A DNA stretch of 64,000 nucleotides from CADCTP01 sp963849885 (GCA_963849885.1 CAWKIV010000020.1:434001-498000), one strand, 5' to 3'; shown: positions 1-7,925, counted from the first letter of the stretch. Notes: generated by a model from the sequence alone, not told the origin. A program made the numbers and translations.

Positions 1-103
1 CACTCGCTGGCCCACCGCAACCCCGACGGCTCGTGCCGCGGTCGAGTACCTGCCGGTGACGATCACCCGCTGGCCGCCGGGCGAGCGGGTCTACGGGAGG
101 TAG
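1..103 (+). CDS. frdA: Fumarate reductase/succinate dehydrogenase flavoprotein subunit, C-terminal end only
   Basis: Only the last ~34 codons are in the window. The tail reads VEYLPVTITRWPPGERVYGR and stops with TAG at 101-103. This is the usual C-terminus of the FAD-binding subunit that oxidises or reduces succinate/fumarate at the membrane. The first ~13 codons (HSLAHRNPDGS) are in another frame, so an indel lies near position 40. The frdB start follows after 4 bases. The identification rests mainly on the operon that follows (frdBCD). Confidence 0.7.
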   Translation, partial: TRWPTATPTARAAVEYLPVTITRWPPGERVYGR

Positions 104-107
104 TCCG

Positions 108-860
108 ATGGCCGACCGCGATCACGCTGCAGGTCGACCCGCTACCGGCCGGAGCAGGAGGAGGCCGAGCCGACCTTCCAGGAGTACGAGGTGCCGCTGC
201 GCAAGGACTGGGTCGGTCCTCGACGGCCTCAACTACATCAAGGACCAGCTGGACGGCACGCTGTCGTACCGCTGGTCGTGCCGGATGGGCATCTGCGGCA
301 GCTGCGGCATGACCGTCAACGGCGAGCCGAAGCTGACCTGCGCCACCTTCCTGACCGACTACGCGCCGGGCCCGGTCCGGGTCGAGCCGCTGCGCAACTT
401 CCCGGTCATCCGCGACCTGGTCGTCGAGATCGGCGACTTCATGCGCAAGCTGGCCGACGGTCAAGCCGTGGATCGTCCGCGAGAGGAGGAGCCGCTGGCC
501 GAGGGCGAGTACCTGCAGACGCCCGACCGAGCTGGACGAGTACAAGCAGTACAGCATGTGCATCAACTGCATGCTGTGCTACGCCGCCTGCCCGGTGTAC
601 GGCCTGGACCCGAAGTTCCTCGGCCCGGCGGCGATCGCGCTGGCGCAGCGCTACAACCTCGACTCCCGCGACCAGGGCGGCCGACGAGCGGCTGGACGTC
701 CTCTCGACGCACGAGGGCATCTGGGGCTGCACGTTCGTGGGCGAGTGCACCAGGGTCTGCCCGAAGCACGTCGACCCGGCCGGGGCCATCCAGCGGTACA
801 AGCTGACGGCGGCGATGGAGTCGTTCAAGGTCGTTCTTCCTGCCCTGGGGGGCGCGATGA
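108..860 (+). pseudogene. frdB: Fumarate reductase iron-sulfur subunit, frame broken by several indels
   Basis: This is the iron-sulfur subunit passing electrons between the flavoprotein and the membrane quinol site. The ferredoxin-like [2Fe-2S] segment shows CRMGICGSCGM, and the C-terminal part shows CINCMLCYAACPVY and CTFVGECTRVCPKH, the ligands of the [4Fe-4S] and [3Fe-4S] clusters. The protein can only be read by changing frame about six times (near 215, 460, 490, 530, 680 and 833). All cluster cysteines survive across these changes, so the breaks look like sequence errors (mostly inserted bases) rather than decay. Once corrected it ends FLPWGAR with TGA at 858-860, overlapping the frdC ATG. 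An sdhB assignment is possible, but the small frdC/frdD anchors favour frd. Confidence 0.8.
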
Positions 861-1282
861 GCGAGCAATCGAGCTACACCGAGTACCACCCCCGCTGGTA
901 CCGGCCGCGGGTCTCCACGCTAGTGGTGGCTGCGAGCGCTGGTCCTACCTCGCTCTTCATCCTGCGCGAGCTGAGCAGCGTCTTCGTCGCCTGGTCCGTG
1001 GTCTTCCTGCTGCTGCTGGTCCGCGCGGTGAGCCAGGGGGCCGGCGAGCTACCAGCAGTTCCTCGACTGGTCCGCCAACCCCGTGGTGCTCGCGCTGAAC
1101 GTGGTCAGCCTGCTGCTTCGTCGTCTTCCACGCGGTCACCTGGTTCAACCTGGCCCCGCAGGCGATGGTCGTGCGCGCTGCGGGGCCAGCGGGTGCCGGC
1201 GGGTCTGGATCGCCGCCTCCAACTACGCGGCCTGGGCGGTCGCTGTCGGGCCGTCGTCGCCTGGCTGGTCCTGGGCGGGTAG
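857..1282 (+). pseudogene. frdC: Fumarate reductase membrane anchor subunit C, frameshifted
   Basis: This is a small three-helix membrane anchor of quinol:fumarate reductase. The reconstructed protein is ~140 residues and reads as FrdC: YRPRVSTWW near the N-terminus, then helix 1 (ELSSVFVAWSVVFLLLLV), FLDWSANPVVLALNVVSLL, and FHAVTWFNLAPQAM, a segment typical of this family. Frame changes are needed near 925, 1045, 1120, 1180 and 1245. The start overlaps the end of frdB (ATGA), and frdD begins 2 bases after the TAG at 1280-1282. The family and operon order are clear; the exact residues at each indel are not. Confidence 0.75.
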
Positions 1283-1638
1283 AGATGGCCAAGCGATCTG
1301 CTCGAGCCGTTCCTGTGGCTGCTCTTCAGCGCCGGCGGCGTGCTGGCGGCGCTGCTGATCCCGGTCCTGCTGTTCCTGTTCGGGCTGGCGTTCCCGCTGG
1401 GCTGGCTGGCCCCCCCGGACTACGCGCACCTGCTCGCCGTGCTGCGCCACCCGGTCACGCGCGTGGCTCTCTTCGCTCTCTGCATGCTGGCGCTGTTCCA
1501 CTGGGCCCACCGGTTCCGCTACACCCTCTACGACGGCCTGCAGATCAAGCACCTGAACGAGGTGATCAACCTGCTCTGCTACGGCGGGGCGGTCGTCGGG
1601 TCCCTGTTGGCGGCCTACCTGCTGCTGCGGCCCCCCCC

Positions 1639-1664
1639 CCGGGTTCGAATCCCGGACTCGCCCT
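1639..1664 (+). tRNA. 3' fragment of a tRNA gene (T arm and acceptor strand only)
   Basis: Bases 1639-1655 form a complete T arm: stem ccggg/cccgg with the 7-base loop TTCGAAT. The next seven bases (ACTCGCC) have the position of the 3' acceptor strand. No partner GGCGAGT, D arm or anticodon arm lies upstream, where the frdD coding sequence and ten C residues stand instead. Isotype cannot be assigned. It is either an old integration or deletion scar or an assembly join inside the C-run. Confidence 0.5.
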
Positions 1665-1675
1665 GCGTGGATGTC

Positions 1676-1693
1676 GCCCCCGGTGGCGGGGGC
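1676..1693. terminator. GC-rich hairpin after frd/tRNA fragment
   Basis: Arms gcccccg (1676-1682) and cgggggc (1687-1693) pair perfectly around loop GTGG. There is no T-tract, as is common for actinomycete hairpins. Its position between the tRNA fragment and the next gene suggests a terminator. Confidence 0.4.
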
Positions 1694-1718
1694 GGGGTGG
1701 TCGGGACAAGCTGATCGC

Positions 1719-2615
1719 ATGAAGGTTCTGGTCGCGGGTGCGTCCGGGTTCGTGGGTCGGCGGCTCGGGCCGGCGCTGGAGGAGGCCGGGCACGAGGTGC
1801 GGGCGATGACCCGCCACCCGGACACGTACGAGGGGGCCGGCGAGCCGGTCAAGGCGGACGTGGGCGACCCGGAGTCGCTGGTGGCCGCGGCGGAGGGCTG
1901 CGACGCCGCGTACTACCTGGTTCATTCGCTGACCAGCGCGACCTTCGAGGAGGACGACGCGAACGCCGCGCGGGCGTTCGCCGAGGCCGCGGCCGGCGCC
2001 AAGCTGACCCGGATCGTCTACCTCGGCGGCCTCGGCAACGACGACGACGACCTGTCCGCGCACCTGCGCAGCCGCCGGGGGGTGGAGAAACTGCTCGCCG
2101 GCAGCGGGGTGCCGGTGACCACACTGCGGGCCGGCATCATCGTCGGCCACGGCGGGATCTCCTGGGAGATGACCCGGCAGCTGGTCGAGCACCTGCCGGC
2201 GATGATCACGCCACGCTGGGTGCGCACCCGGACCCAGCCGATCGCGATCGCGGACGTGGTCCGCTACCTGGTCGGGGTGCTGGAGTTGCCGGAGGCGGCC
2301 GGCCGGGCCTTCGACATCGGCGGCCCGGAGGTCCTCGAGTACGTCGACATGCTCCGCCGGGTCGCCCGCATCGAGGGCCGGAAGACGGTGATCGTGCCGG
2401 TGCCCTTGCTCAGCCCGTCGCTGTCGTCGCGCTGGCTGTCGCTGGTGACCGATGTGGACGTCCGAACCGGACGGTCGCTGGTGGACTCGATGACCAACGA
2501 GGTGGTCGTGCGGGACGACAGCATCCGCAAGCTGGTGCCGTTCGAGCCGATGGACTACGACAGTGCCGTCCTGCAGGCGCTGGGGGAGCGCGCCCGGACG
2601 GAGCGCGTGCAGTGA
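1719..2615 (+). CDS. NAD(P)-binding (NmrA/atypical SDR-like) protein
   Basis: A predicted cytosolic Rossmann-fold protein of 298 residues. The N-terminus MKVLVAGASGFVGRRL carries the GxSGFVG dinucleotide-binding loop of extended/atypical SDRs. YYLVHSLT and YLGGLGND mark the next strands, as in the YbjT/NmrA-like families. The catalytic YxxxK is not evident, so a binding, regulatory or epimerase-like role is more likely than a classical dehydrogenase. The ATG at 1719 is chosen because the fold starts there; upstream in-frame codons run into the hairpin. The stop overlaps the GTG of the CPBP protease gene (GTGA), so the two are probably co-transcribed. The substrate is unknown. Confidence 0.8.
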   Translation: MKVLVAGASGFVGRRLGPALEEAGHEVRAMTRHPDTYEGAGEPVKADVGDPESLVAAAEGCDAAYYLVHSLTSATFEEDDANAARAFAEAAAGAKLTRIVYLGGLGNDDDDLSAHLRSRRGVEKLLAGSGVPVTTLRAGIIVGHGGISWEMTRQLVEHLPAMITPRWVRTRTQPIAIADVVRYLVGVLELPEAAGRAFDIGGPEVLEYVDMLRRVARIEGRKTVIVPVPLLSPSLSSRWLSLVTDVDVRTGRSLVDSMTNEVVVRDDSIRKLVPFEPMDYDSAVLQALGERARTERVQ

Positions 2616-3325
2616 CCCGGCTGCCGGCCTGGCTGGTCGACAAGGTGCCGCGGGACCACTGGGAGTCCGACAGCGCGTTCCGCCGCCGGCGGCGGGTGGT
2701 CGCCGGGGTCTCCGTCGTCGGCGCCGGACTGCTCGGGGTCTCGCTGTCGACCGAGCCGGACTCGCCGGAGTTCTACGGGCTCACGCTCGGCGTCGCGGGC
2801 ACCTGGATCGCCGGCGGCCTGGTGTCCGGGCCACTGCACCTGGGCTGGATGCAGCGCGGCGATGCGCTGCAGCGGCCGGTCGTCACGCCGATTCTCACCG
2901 GGATGGCCGCGTTCGGCGCCTTCTACGGCGCGGCGCTGGTGGCCCGGCGTATCCCGGTGCTGGATCACGCCCTACGGTCCGTCCTGCAGTACGCGAAGGA
3001 GGGCAACGGCCCCGCGGTGCTGCTGACCACGCTGGCGAACGGCGCCGCCGAGGAGGTCTTCTTCCGCGGCGCCCTCTATGCCGCGGTCGGCGGCCAGCGG
3101 CCGGTCCTGCAGTCCACGGCGGTGTACGCACTCGCGACGACGGCCACCCGCAATCCCGCGCTGGTGCTCGCCTCGGGCGTGATGGGCACGCTCTTCGGCC
3201 TGCAGCGCCGGGCGTCCGGCGGCATCCAGGCGCCGCTGCTCACCCACCTGACCTGGTCGGCGTTGATGCTGCGCTACCTGCCGCCGCTGTTCCGGCCGGC
3301 CGATCCCGAGGACCGGCCGGGCTGA
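2612..3325 (+). CDS. CPBP family intramembrane metalloprotease
   Basis: A 237-residue membrane protein of the CAAX-prenyl-protease-2/bacteriocin-processing (Abi) family. The family signature EExxxR is present as EEVFFRG near residue 150, and a later histidine in LLTHLTW gives another metal ligand. At least four hydrophobic segments are visible. The GTG start overlaps the preceding stop (GTGA), so translation is probably coupled. Family members cleave membrane proteins or peptides, but the substrate here is not indicated by the neighbours. Confidence 0.85.
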   Translation: MTRLPAWLVDKVPRDHWESDSAFRRRRRVVAGVSVVGAGLLGVSLSTEPDSPEFYGLTLGVAGTWIAGGLVSGPLHLGWMQRGDALQRPVVTPILTGMAAFGAFYGAALVARRIPVLDHALRSVLQYAKEGNGPAVLLTTLANGAAEEVFFRGALYAAVGGQRPVLQSTAVYALATTATRNPALVLASGVMGTLFGLQRRASGGIQAPLLTHLTWSALMLRYLPPLFRPADPEDRPG

Positions 3326-3383
3326 CTACCGGCGCCCGGCCCGCGGCTGACTGCCGGCGCCCGGCCGGCTGACTACCGGCGCC
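3321..3383. repeat. Three copies of a 16-bp repeat across two convergent stop codons
   Basis: GCTGACTRCCGGCGCC occurs at 3321-3336, 3346-3361 and 3368-3383. The first copy carries the TGA of the CPBP gene; the third covers the TAG of the Uma2 gene on the other strand. CCGGCGCC-type sequences could pair as hairpins and act as a two-way terminator. The array may also be a local tandem duplication of the 3' end. Confidence 0.6.
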
Positions 3384-3942
3384 GCAGGCCGTCGAGGTCC
3401 AGCCGGACCGGCGCCGGACCGCTGAGATCGAGGGTCCCGCTTCCCTCGGCGACCACCTCGTACGCACCGTCGACGAGCAGGTGGGCGGTGAGCGTGACCG
3501 GCGGGTCCAGGTCCACCAGCCAGTAGTGCGGGATGCCGGCTTCCGCGTACTCCGCAGGCTTGGTCACCCGATCGGTCCGGCCGGTGCCGGGGGACACGAT
3601 CTCTACCGTTAGGAGCACATCGGCGGCGGGGAGCCGCGGCGGGTTGTCGTCGGCGCGGTCGGCCGGCACCACGACGACGTCCGGAGCCCTGACCGTCGGG
3701 GGGAAGCTGGCGTCCACCACGACTTCGAAGTCCGCCAGTGCGGTCAGCTCGTCGGGGAGCTGACGATCCAGCTCGCCGGCGATGCGGACCATGGCTCGTT
3801 GATGCAGCGAAGCCGGGCGCGGCGCCACCAGCAGGATCCCCTCGACGAGCTCGTAACGGTGTGACGTGTCCTCGGGCAGCACGTCCCACTCGGCGAGGCT
3901 CAGGAGGTGATCGGGCCCGGTCGCGGCGCTCACCCGACTCAC
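3373..3942 (-). CDS. Uma2 family protein (DUF820, PD-(D/E)XK fold)
   Basis: A 189-residue protein with the Uma2/DUF820 plan: HRYELVEGILL near the N-terminus, a central APDVVVV segment (the D of PD), VEIVSPGTGRTDRVTKPAEY (E..K region), then GIPHYWLVDLD. The fold is that of restriction-like endonucleases, but the biological role of this often multicopy family is unknown. The start ATG gives the usual family length. It is convergent with the CPBP gene, with only a repeat array between. Confidence 0.85.
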   Translation of the reverse strand: MSRVSAATGPDHLLSLAEWDVLPEDTSHRYELVEGILLVAPRPASLHQRAMVRIAGELDRQLPDELTALADFEVVVDASFPPTVRAPDVVVVPADRADDNPPRLPAADVLLTVEIVSPGTGRTDRVTKPAEYAEAGIPHYWLVDLDPPVTLTAHLLVDGAYEVVAEGSGTLDLSGPAPVRLDLDGLRRR

Positions 3943-3987
3943 GCTCCTTGCCGTCCTGGGGATGCCGACCAGTCTAGGGGTGGGGTG

Positions 3988-4289
3988 TCAGTCGACGGTG
4001 ACGACGCGGTGGCCGGCGGCGCGGAGGGCGGTCGTCAGGCGGCGAGGAAGCCGGCCAGGTCGACGGTCGGGCTTCGCTGAGACCTCGACGAGCGTCGGCT
4101 AGTCCAGGAAGTTGTCGGATCCGCGTTTCCGGCGTCCGCGAGCCGGTTGCGGCCGATGGCCACCTCGCACCCCGGCAGGCTCACGAAGCCGTACACCGGC
4201 TCGACTCCGAGGTGCGCGCCAGAGAGCGCCAGCACGGCGCGTCGTCGGCGGCATCGACGAAGAGGTCGCAGCCCGGGTCGGTCGGGCAT
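3988..4289 (-). pseudogene. Candidate immunity gene for the adjacent nucleotidyltransferase toxin, frame broken
   Basis: No single open frame covers this stretch, but joining frames gives a coherent acidic protein of ~100 residues. It starts at ATG 4289 (MPDRPG), continues CDLFVDAADDA, then VLALSGAHLGVEPVYGFVSL, PGCEVAIGRNRLADAGNAD, NFLD, PTLVEVSAKPD, VDLAGFLAA and LTTALRAAGHRVVTVD, and stops at 3988-3990. Three or more single-base indels plus one in-frame TAG separate the pieces. The start overlaps the stop of the upstream gene as TGATG, which implies translational coupling. Small size, acidity and position directly behind a toxin-like gene suggest an immunity protein; no family is recognised. 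Whether it is truly broken or mis-sequenced is open. Confidence 0.45.
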
Positions 4290-5587
4290 CAGATCGGCAG
4301 CCATGGCTCACGGTCGAAGCGGCCGCCGCGCCGGATCACCGAGAGGTCGATCTTGCAGTCGACGATCGGCTTCAGCTCCTTGCGTAACGTGAGCATGCCG
4401 GCCCGCCGGCCGTGGACGATGCCCTTCCGGCCGGCAGCGGCCATCAGTCCGGCGAACTCGGCGCTCACCGGGTCGCCGAAGCGGTCGCGGAGGACCTGCT
4501 CGAAGCGCTCGGGGCTGACCCGCAGGCCGATGTCGATGTCCGACCCCGGCCGGGTCGAGTAGCCGGCCCGGGAGCCCTGGACGATCACGTCGTCACCGTA
4601 GTGCGCGGCCCGCCGGCGGATCAGCGCCGCCGCGGCCGCCGCCTGGTCCGGGCCGATGCCGTCCGGCCGGTTGCCGGCAGCGCGGAAGACCCGCCCCTTC
4701 AGCCCGTCGGGCAGCGCACGGTTGGCCGCCCGCAGGGCCCGGCCCAGGCCGGGAAGCCGCCGCGCCACCCGCGCCACCGGTCCGGCCGGGAGGACCGTCA
4801 GCGCGGCGTCGAGCGCGAGGCCGGTCCACGAGCCGCGGCCAGCGGCGACCCGGACGGCCACGTCGATCGCCACGGCCGCGCCGCCGGCGGCGATGGCGAA
4901 GGGCGCCAGGAAGTGCAGGCCCGGCACGAGGGACACGGTGCCGAGCGCCGCCGACACTCCTCTGAGGACGGTGGCGACGTGGGCCAGGTCCTCGGCGTGG
5001 TCGCGCACCCACGACCGCACCGTGCCCACCGCCCGGGCGAGCCGGCCCGGCCGCTCGTACGGCGGGTCGGTCGCGTCCCGGAGCGCCCGAGCGGCCGCCG
5101 CCGCGGCGGCGACGTGCTCGGCCCGCAGCCGGCGTGCGTCGGCCAGGACACCGGCGAGCTGCTGCTCGACGGCGGCGGCCTGCCCGGCGGCGACCGGCCC
5201 GGCGAGGACCGGCCCGGCGGGGACCGGCCCGGCCGCGGCCCGCAGGCGGCGCAGCTCCGCGGCCCGGGCTTCCAGGTCGGCGGCCCGCCGTTGCCGCCCG
5301 CGCAGCTCCGCGCCGTAGCCGGCCAGCGTCGCGGCCGCCCGCCGGTGCGCCCGGGCGACCCGGTCGAGGTCCGCCGGCAGCGGTGCGATCCGGCTCCGGA
5401 AGCCGTCACCGGCCTCGCCGGCCCACCCGCCGGTGTCCAGCCGGGCGACCGCGGCCCCGGCGTCCGCGGCGATCGCCCGCACTCCCTCGAGCGACTCCGC
5501 CGCGGCGGTCAGCGCGGCGGGATCGCCGGGCGCCGGGTCGAACCCCAGCGCCGGAAACCCCGTCCGCGCATCAAAGGCAACAAGCAT
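4289..5587 (-). CDS. Large Ala-rich protein with C-terminal nucleotidyltransferase domain (candidate polymorphic toxin)
   Basis: A 432-residue protein. Residues ~1-160 are alanine-rich and helical, with WAGEAGDGF resembling the WxG turn of WXG100/ESX-type N-termini. Residues ~200-270 carry hydrophobic glycine/alanine-rich segments (LAPFAIAAGGAAVAIDVAV) followed by ALDAALTVLPAGPVARV, a linker style common in polymorphic toxins. The C-terminal ~95 residues form a nucleotidyltransferase: GSRAG at 338, GSDIDI with D350/D352, and KIDLSVI with D414, so the metal-binding carboxylates are intact. The ATG at 5587 is chosen because the WxG-like domain begins there; a longer form from 5650 is possible. 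A small overlapping gene follows. The toxin role is inferred from architecture. Confidence 0.65.
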   Translation of the reverse strand: MLVAFDARTGFPALGFDPAPGDPAALTAAAESLEGVRAIAADAGAAVARLDTGGWAGEAGDGFRSRIAPLPADLDRVARAHRRAAATLAGYGAELRGRQRRAADLEARAAELRRLRAAAGPVPAGPVLAGPVAAGQAAAVEQQLAGVLADARRLRAEHVAAAAAAARALRDATDPPYERPGRLARAVGTVRSWVRDHAEDLAHVATVLRGVSAALGTVSLVPGLHFLAPFAIAAGGAAVAIDVAVRVAAGRGSWTGLALDAALTVLPAGPVARVARRLPGLGRALRAANRALPDGLKGRVFRAAGNRPDGIGPDQAAAAAALIRRRAAHYGDDVIVQGSRAGYSTRPGSDIDIGLRVSPERFEQVLRDRFGDPVSAEFAGLMAAAGRKGIVHGRRAGMLTLRKELKPIVDCKIDLSVIRRGGRFDREPWLPI

Positions 5588-5720
5588 GCGGCAGACGGTA
5601 AGGGCTCCGAGCCGGTCACGACGACGCCAGGACCGATCTGTGGATAACACAACTTTGAGTGCATGAAGCGGTGGGTCGCCGGAGGCGCCGTGGCCGTCCC
5701 GGTCACGATCGCGTAGCGGC

Positions 5721-7202
5721 TCAGTCCGGCTCGATCAGCCGGAGCACCGAGCCGGCCATCCGGACCACGCCGAGCGCGGTGGGGTGGAACGGGTTGGGAT
5801 CGTCGATGCCGAGCAGGTCCGGCCCGAGCCCGTCGACCGCCGGCTGGCAGAGCTTGGCCAGTCGCGGCTCGGCCACGTCGAAGCCGTACTTCGAGGCGCC
5901 GGCGCGCAGCACGGCGTTGAGCTCGCCGTTGAGCGAGCCGAGGAAGCGGATCTTCTCCGGGGTGAGACCGCGCGCCGCCGCCGGCCCGCGCGCGTCCGGG
6001 CAGCGCGCCGCGGGCTCGCCGGCCGCGGGATCGAGCACGTCGTACGAGCCGACCACGATCACCTGCGGATGGCTGGGCAGGTCGTCGAGCTCGCGGAGCA
6101 GCTCGCCGTAGTCCCGGTCGAACTGGGCCAGCCGGTAGTCGTAGTTGCCCCGGATGAAGTTGTCGTTGCAGACCGGGACGCCGTAGCAGTAGGCGATCAT
6201 GTCCGACCACCACAGGTCGTTCGGCCCGACCACGACGACGACGAAGTCGACGTCCTGCACCTGCTTGAGGATGGCCACCTGCGGGGCGAGCTGCCGCCCG
6301 CTGCGCGGCTGCGGCCCGAGCAGCCCGGACCGGATGGTGGCGCTGGGGCAGGCCAGGTTGAGCACCCGGCCGGGCAGACCGAGCCCGATCTCCGCGGCGA
6401 GCGAGTCGGTGCTGCGGCCGCAGTCCCGGTCGTCCTGGCTCGGCTCCGGCAGCGGCGGCCCGCCGACCCGGACGGCGCGGGAGTCGCCGAGCACCACGCC
6501 GTCGAAGCCGTACAGCTTGGGGCCGACCGGGGTCGGGGACAGGTGATACTGCCCGACCAGGTCGGCGAACGAGGTGACCTGCCGCAGCCCGGAGGCCCCG
6601 GCGACGGTGGCGCCGCAGGCGGCCACCCACAGCAGGGACGTGGTGGCCACGGAGATCACCGCCATCCGGGTGATCCGCTGCCACGTCCGCCCGCGCAGCA
6701 GCCGGACGTACGCGGCTCCGGCGGCGAGCCCGATCGCCACCCCGAGCGCGACCAGGAAGCCCCACGCGCACCACCGGGCGAAACCGCCGCCGATCGTCCG
6801 TGCCGCCGCCGACGAGGCCTGGCCGGTGGTCTGCGGGTTGAGGAAGCGCACCGCGTCCTCGCTGCGCACCGCCGGCCCCATCTCCAGCCGCGGCCGCACC
6901 GGGCCGTAGACGCGCAGCCGGGGCACGTCCAGCGAGGTGTTGCCGACCTGGACGATCTGCGCCGGGCCGGCGAGGGACAGGCTCGGTGGTCGCGCCTTCA
7001 CCGCGATGTGCTGGCCGAGGGTTACCACGTCCTGGGCCGGGGTGAGCACGATCGCCAGCGAGATCGCGGCGACCGCGGAGCACAGCACGAGCACGACGGT
7101 CGGCCACGATCGGGCTTCCCGGCCCAGCGCGCGCAGCTCGCGGCGCACGGAGCGCCAGGCGGACCGAGGTGGGCCGGCGGCGGGAGCCGGGGTCTCGGAC
7201 AT
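5721..7202 (-). CDS. Membrane-anchored SGNH/GDSL-type hydrolase
   Basis: A 493-residue protein with a cytoplasmic arginine-rich start, a first transmembrane segment (VVLVLCSAVAAISLAIVL, ~36-53), an extracytoplasmic stretch, two more hydrophobic segments (~145-210), then an SGNH domain. Motifs: VVLGDSRAVR (block I serine), VVVGPNDLWW (block III-type G-x-N-D), and a C-terminal NPFHPT (block V histidine). Such enzymes act on envelope esters or acyl groups outside the membrane; the substrate is unknown. It stands alone between the toxin-like gene and a cold-shock gene, on the same strand as both. Confidence 0.8.
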   Translation of the reverse strand: MSETPAPAAGPPRSAWRSVRRELRALGREARSWPTVVLVLCSAVAAISLAIVLTPAQDVVTLGQHIAVKARPPSLSLAGPAQIVQVGNTSLDVPRLRVYGPVRPRLEMGPAVRSEDAVRFLNPQTTGQASSAAARTIGGGFARWCAWGFLVALGVAIGLAAGAAYVRLLRGRTWQRITRMAVISVATTSLLWVAACGATVAGASGLRQVTSFADLVGQYHLSPTPVGPKLYGFDGVVLGDSRAVRVGGPPLPEPSQDDRDCGRSTDSLAAEIGLGLPGRVLNLACPSATIRSGLLGPQPRSGRQLAPQVAILKQVQDVDFVVVVVGPNDLWWSDMIAYCYGVPVCNDNFIRGNYDYRLAQFDRDYGELLRELDDLPSHPQVIVVGSYDVLDPAAGEPAARCPDARGPAAARGLTPEKIRFLGSLNGELNAVLRAGASKYGFDVAEPRLAKLCQPAVDGLGPDLLGIDDPNPFHPTALGVVRMAGSVLRLIEPD

Positions 7203-7343
7203 CGGCGGCTCCGTCCCTGGGGCGACCCCGGCGAGCTGCGGTCCGGTAGCTCAGCGTATGTCGCGGATCCCCCGTCCGCAGCCGTCACCCGGCGTCAGCC
7301 GGCGCGGGGCCCAGGAGACTCCAGCCCGGGCCGGGACGACGCC

Positions 7344-7370
7344 GGCCCCGACCCGGGAGGGGTCGGGGCC
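7344..7370 (-). terminator. Hairpin terminator of the cold-shock gene
   Basis: Perfect 11-bp stem, ggccccgaccc (7344-7354) with gggtcggggcc (7360-7370), and loop GGGAG. It begins 28 bases beyond the csp stop codon on the minus strand. Confidence 0.65.
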
Positions 7371-7397
7371 AGCGGTGACGCGGTGGTGCTGAGTGGT

Positions 7398-7601
7398 CTA
7401 GAGGGGCCGGACGTGCTCGGCCTGCGGGCCCTTCTGGCCCTGGGTGATCTCGAACTCCACCCGCTGGTTCTCGTCGAGGCTGCGGTAGCCGCCCGCGTCG
7501 ATCGCCGAGTAGTGGACGAAGACGTCAGCGCCGCCGCCGTCCGGCGCGATGAAGCCGAAGCCCTTCTCGCCGTTGAACCACTTCACACTGCCCTGAACCA
7601 T
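7398..7601 (-). CDS. cspA: Cold-shock protein (CspA family)
   Basis: A 67-residue OB-fold RNA/DNA chaperone. It has both RNP motifs: KGFGFIAP (RNP1) and VFVHYSAI (RNP2), and the usual start MVQGSVKWFN. The length is typical for actinomycete CspA-like proteins. The ATG at 7601 is preceded by AGGAG at good spacing. The upstream non-coding region exceeds 400 bases and contains a palindrome, consistent with leader-based control of csp genes. The paralogue letter is not certain. Confidence 0.93.
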   Translation of the reverse strand: MVQGSVKWFNGEKGFGFIAPDGGGADVFVHYSAIDAGGYRSLDENQRVEFEITQGQKGPQAEHVRPL

Positions 7602-7632
7602 GCACTTCTCCTCGGTGTGACCCGTTCGCCGT

Positions 7633-7649
7633 CCCCACACCGTGTGGGG
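7633..7649 (-). promoter_or_regulatory. 17-bp palindrome in the csp leader
   Basis: CCCCACAC-C-GTGTGGGG is a perfect palindrome 32-48 bases upstream of the csp ATG. It could be a hairpin in the 5' leader or a protein-binding operator. Function not established. Confidence 0.4.
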
Positions 7650-7864
7650 TCGGCGGCTGCCCGGGCGCTTCACCGCTCTGCTGGAGGGCGACGCCTGCCC
7701 GCGGTCGTACTCCCACGGGCGTCAAGACGTCGAGGAAATGCAACGGCAACCGCGACCACTCTACAGCCGTCTGCCGTCCGCACCACCCCCGACCGGTCAG
7801 AAGCCCCGTCCGGCCGCCCGACCGACCCCCGCGCCCCGGCCGTTCGGCCGGCAAACGGGGCCGA

Positions 7865-7925
7865 CCCGCCGGAAAAGGCGGGCCGGCATCGGGATGATGC
7901 CGGCCGGCATCGGAATCGTCCGGCC
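7865..7925 (+). other. Three consecutive hairpins upstream of a tiny ORF
   Basis: The 433-base gap between csp and the next stop-delimited ORF contains cccgcc-N6-ggcggg (7865-7882), gccggcatc-N5-gatgccggc (7882-7904) and ggccgg-N12-ccggcc (7902-7925). The second and third overlap, so they are mutually exclusive, and GCCGGCATCGG occurs twice. This looks like a structured leader or small RNA on the plus strand. No known riboswitch class is recognised. Confidence 0.4.

Larger units (their letters stand above)
1285..1714 (+). pseudogene. frdD: Fumarate reductase membrane anchor subunit D, frameshifted and with an abnormal 3' end
   Basis: This is the second hydrophobic anchor of the FrdABCD complex. 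After the start MAKRS an indel near 1305 separates the next segment, which reads EPFLWLLFSAGGVLAALLIP, continuing with HWAHRFRYTLYDGLQIKHLN and a last helix ending LLAAYLLLR at about 1629. That is ~115 residues, close to the family length of about 119. The frame then enters a run of ten C and a tRNA-like 3' half, and only stops at 1712-1714, adding a non-homologous tail. The true stop codon therefore seems lost at a junction in the C-run. Confidence 0.7.

Noticed and set aside
1340..1722. frdD tail after 1630 as a genuine C-terminal extension
   Set aside because: The tail is translated from a tRNA T arm and a terminator hairpin, so it is not protein-coding in origin.
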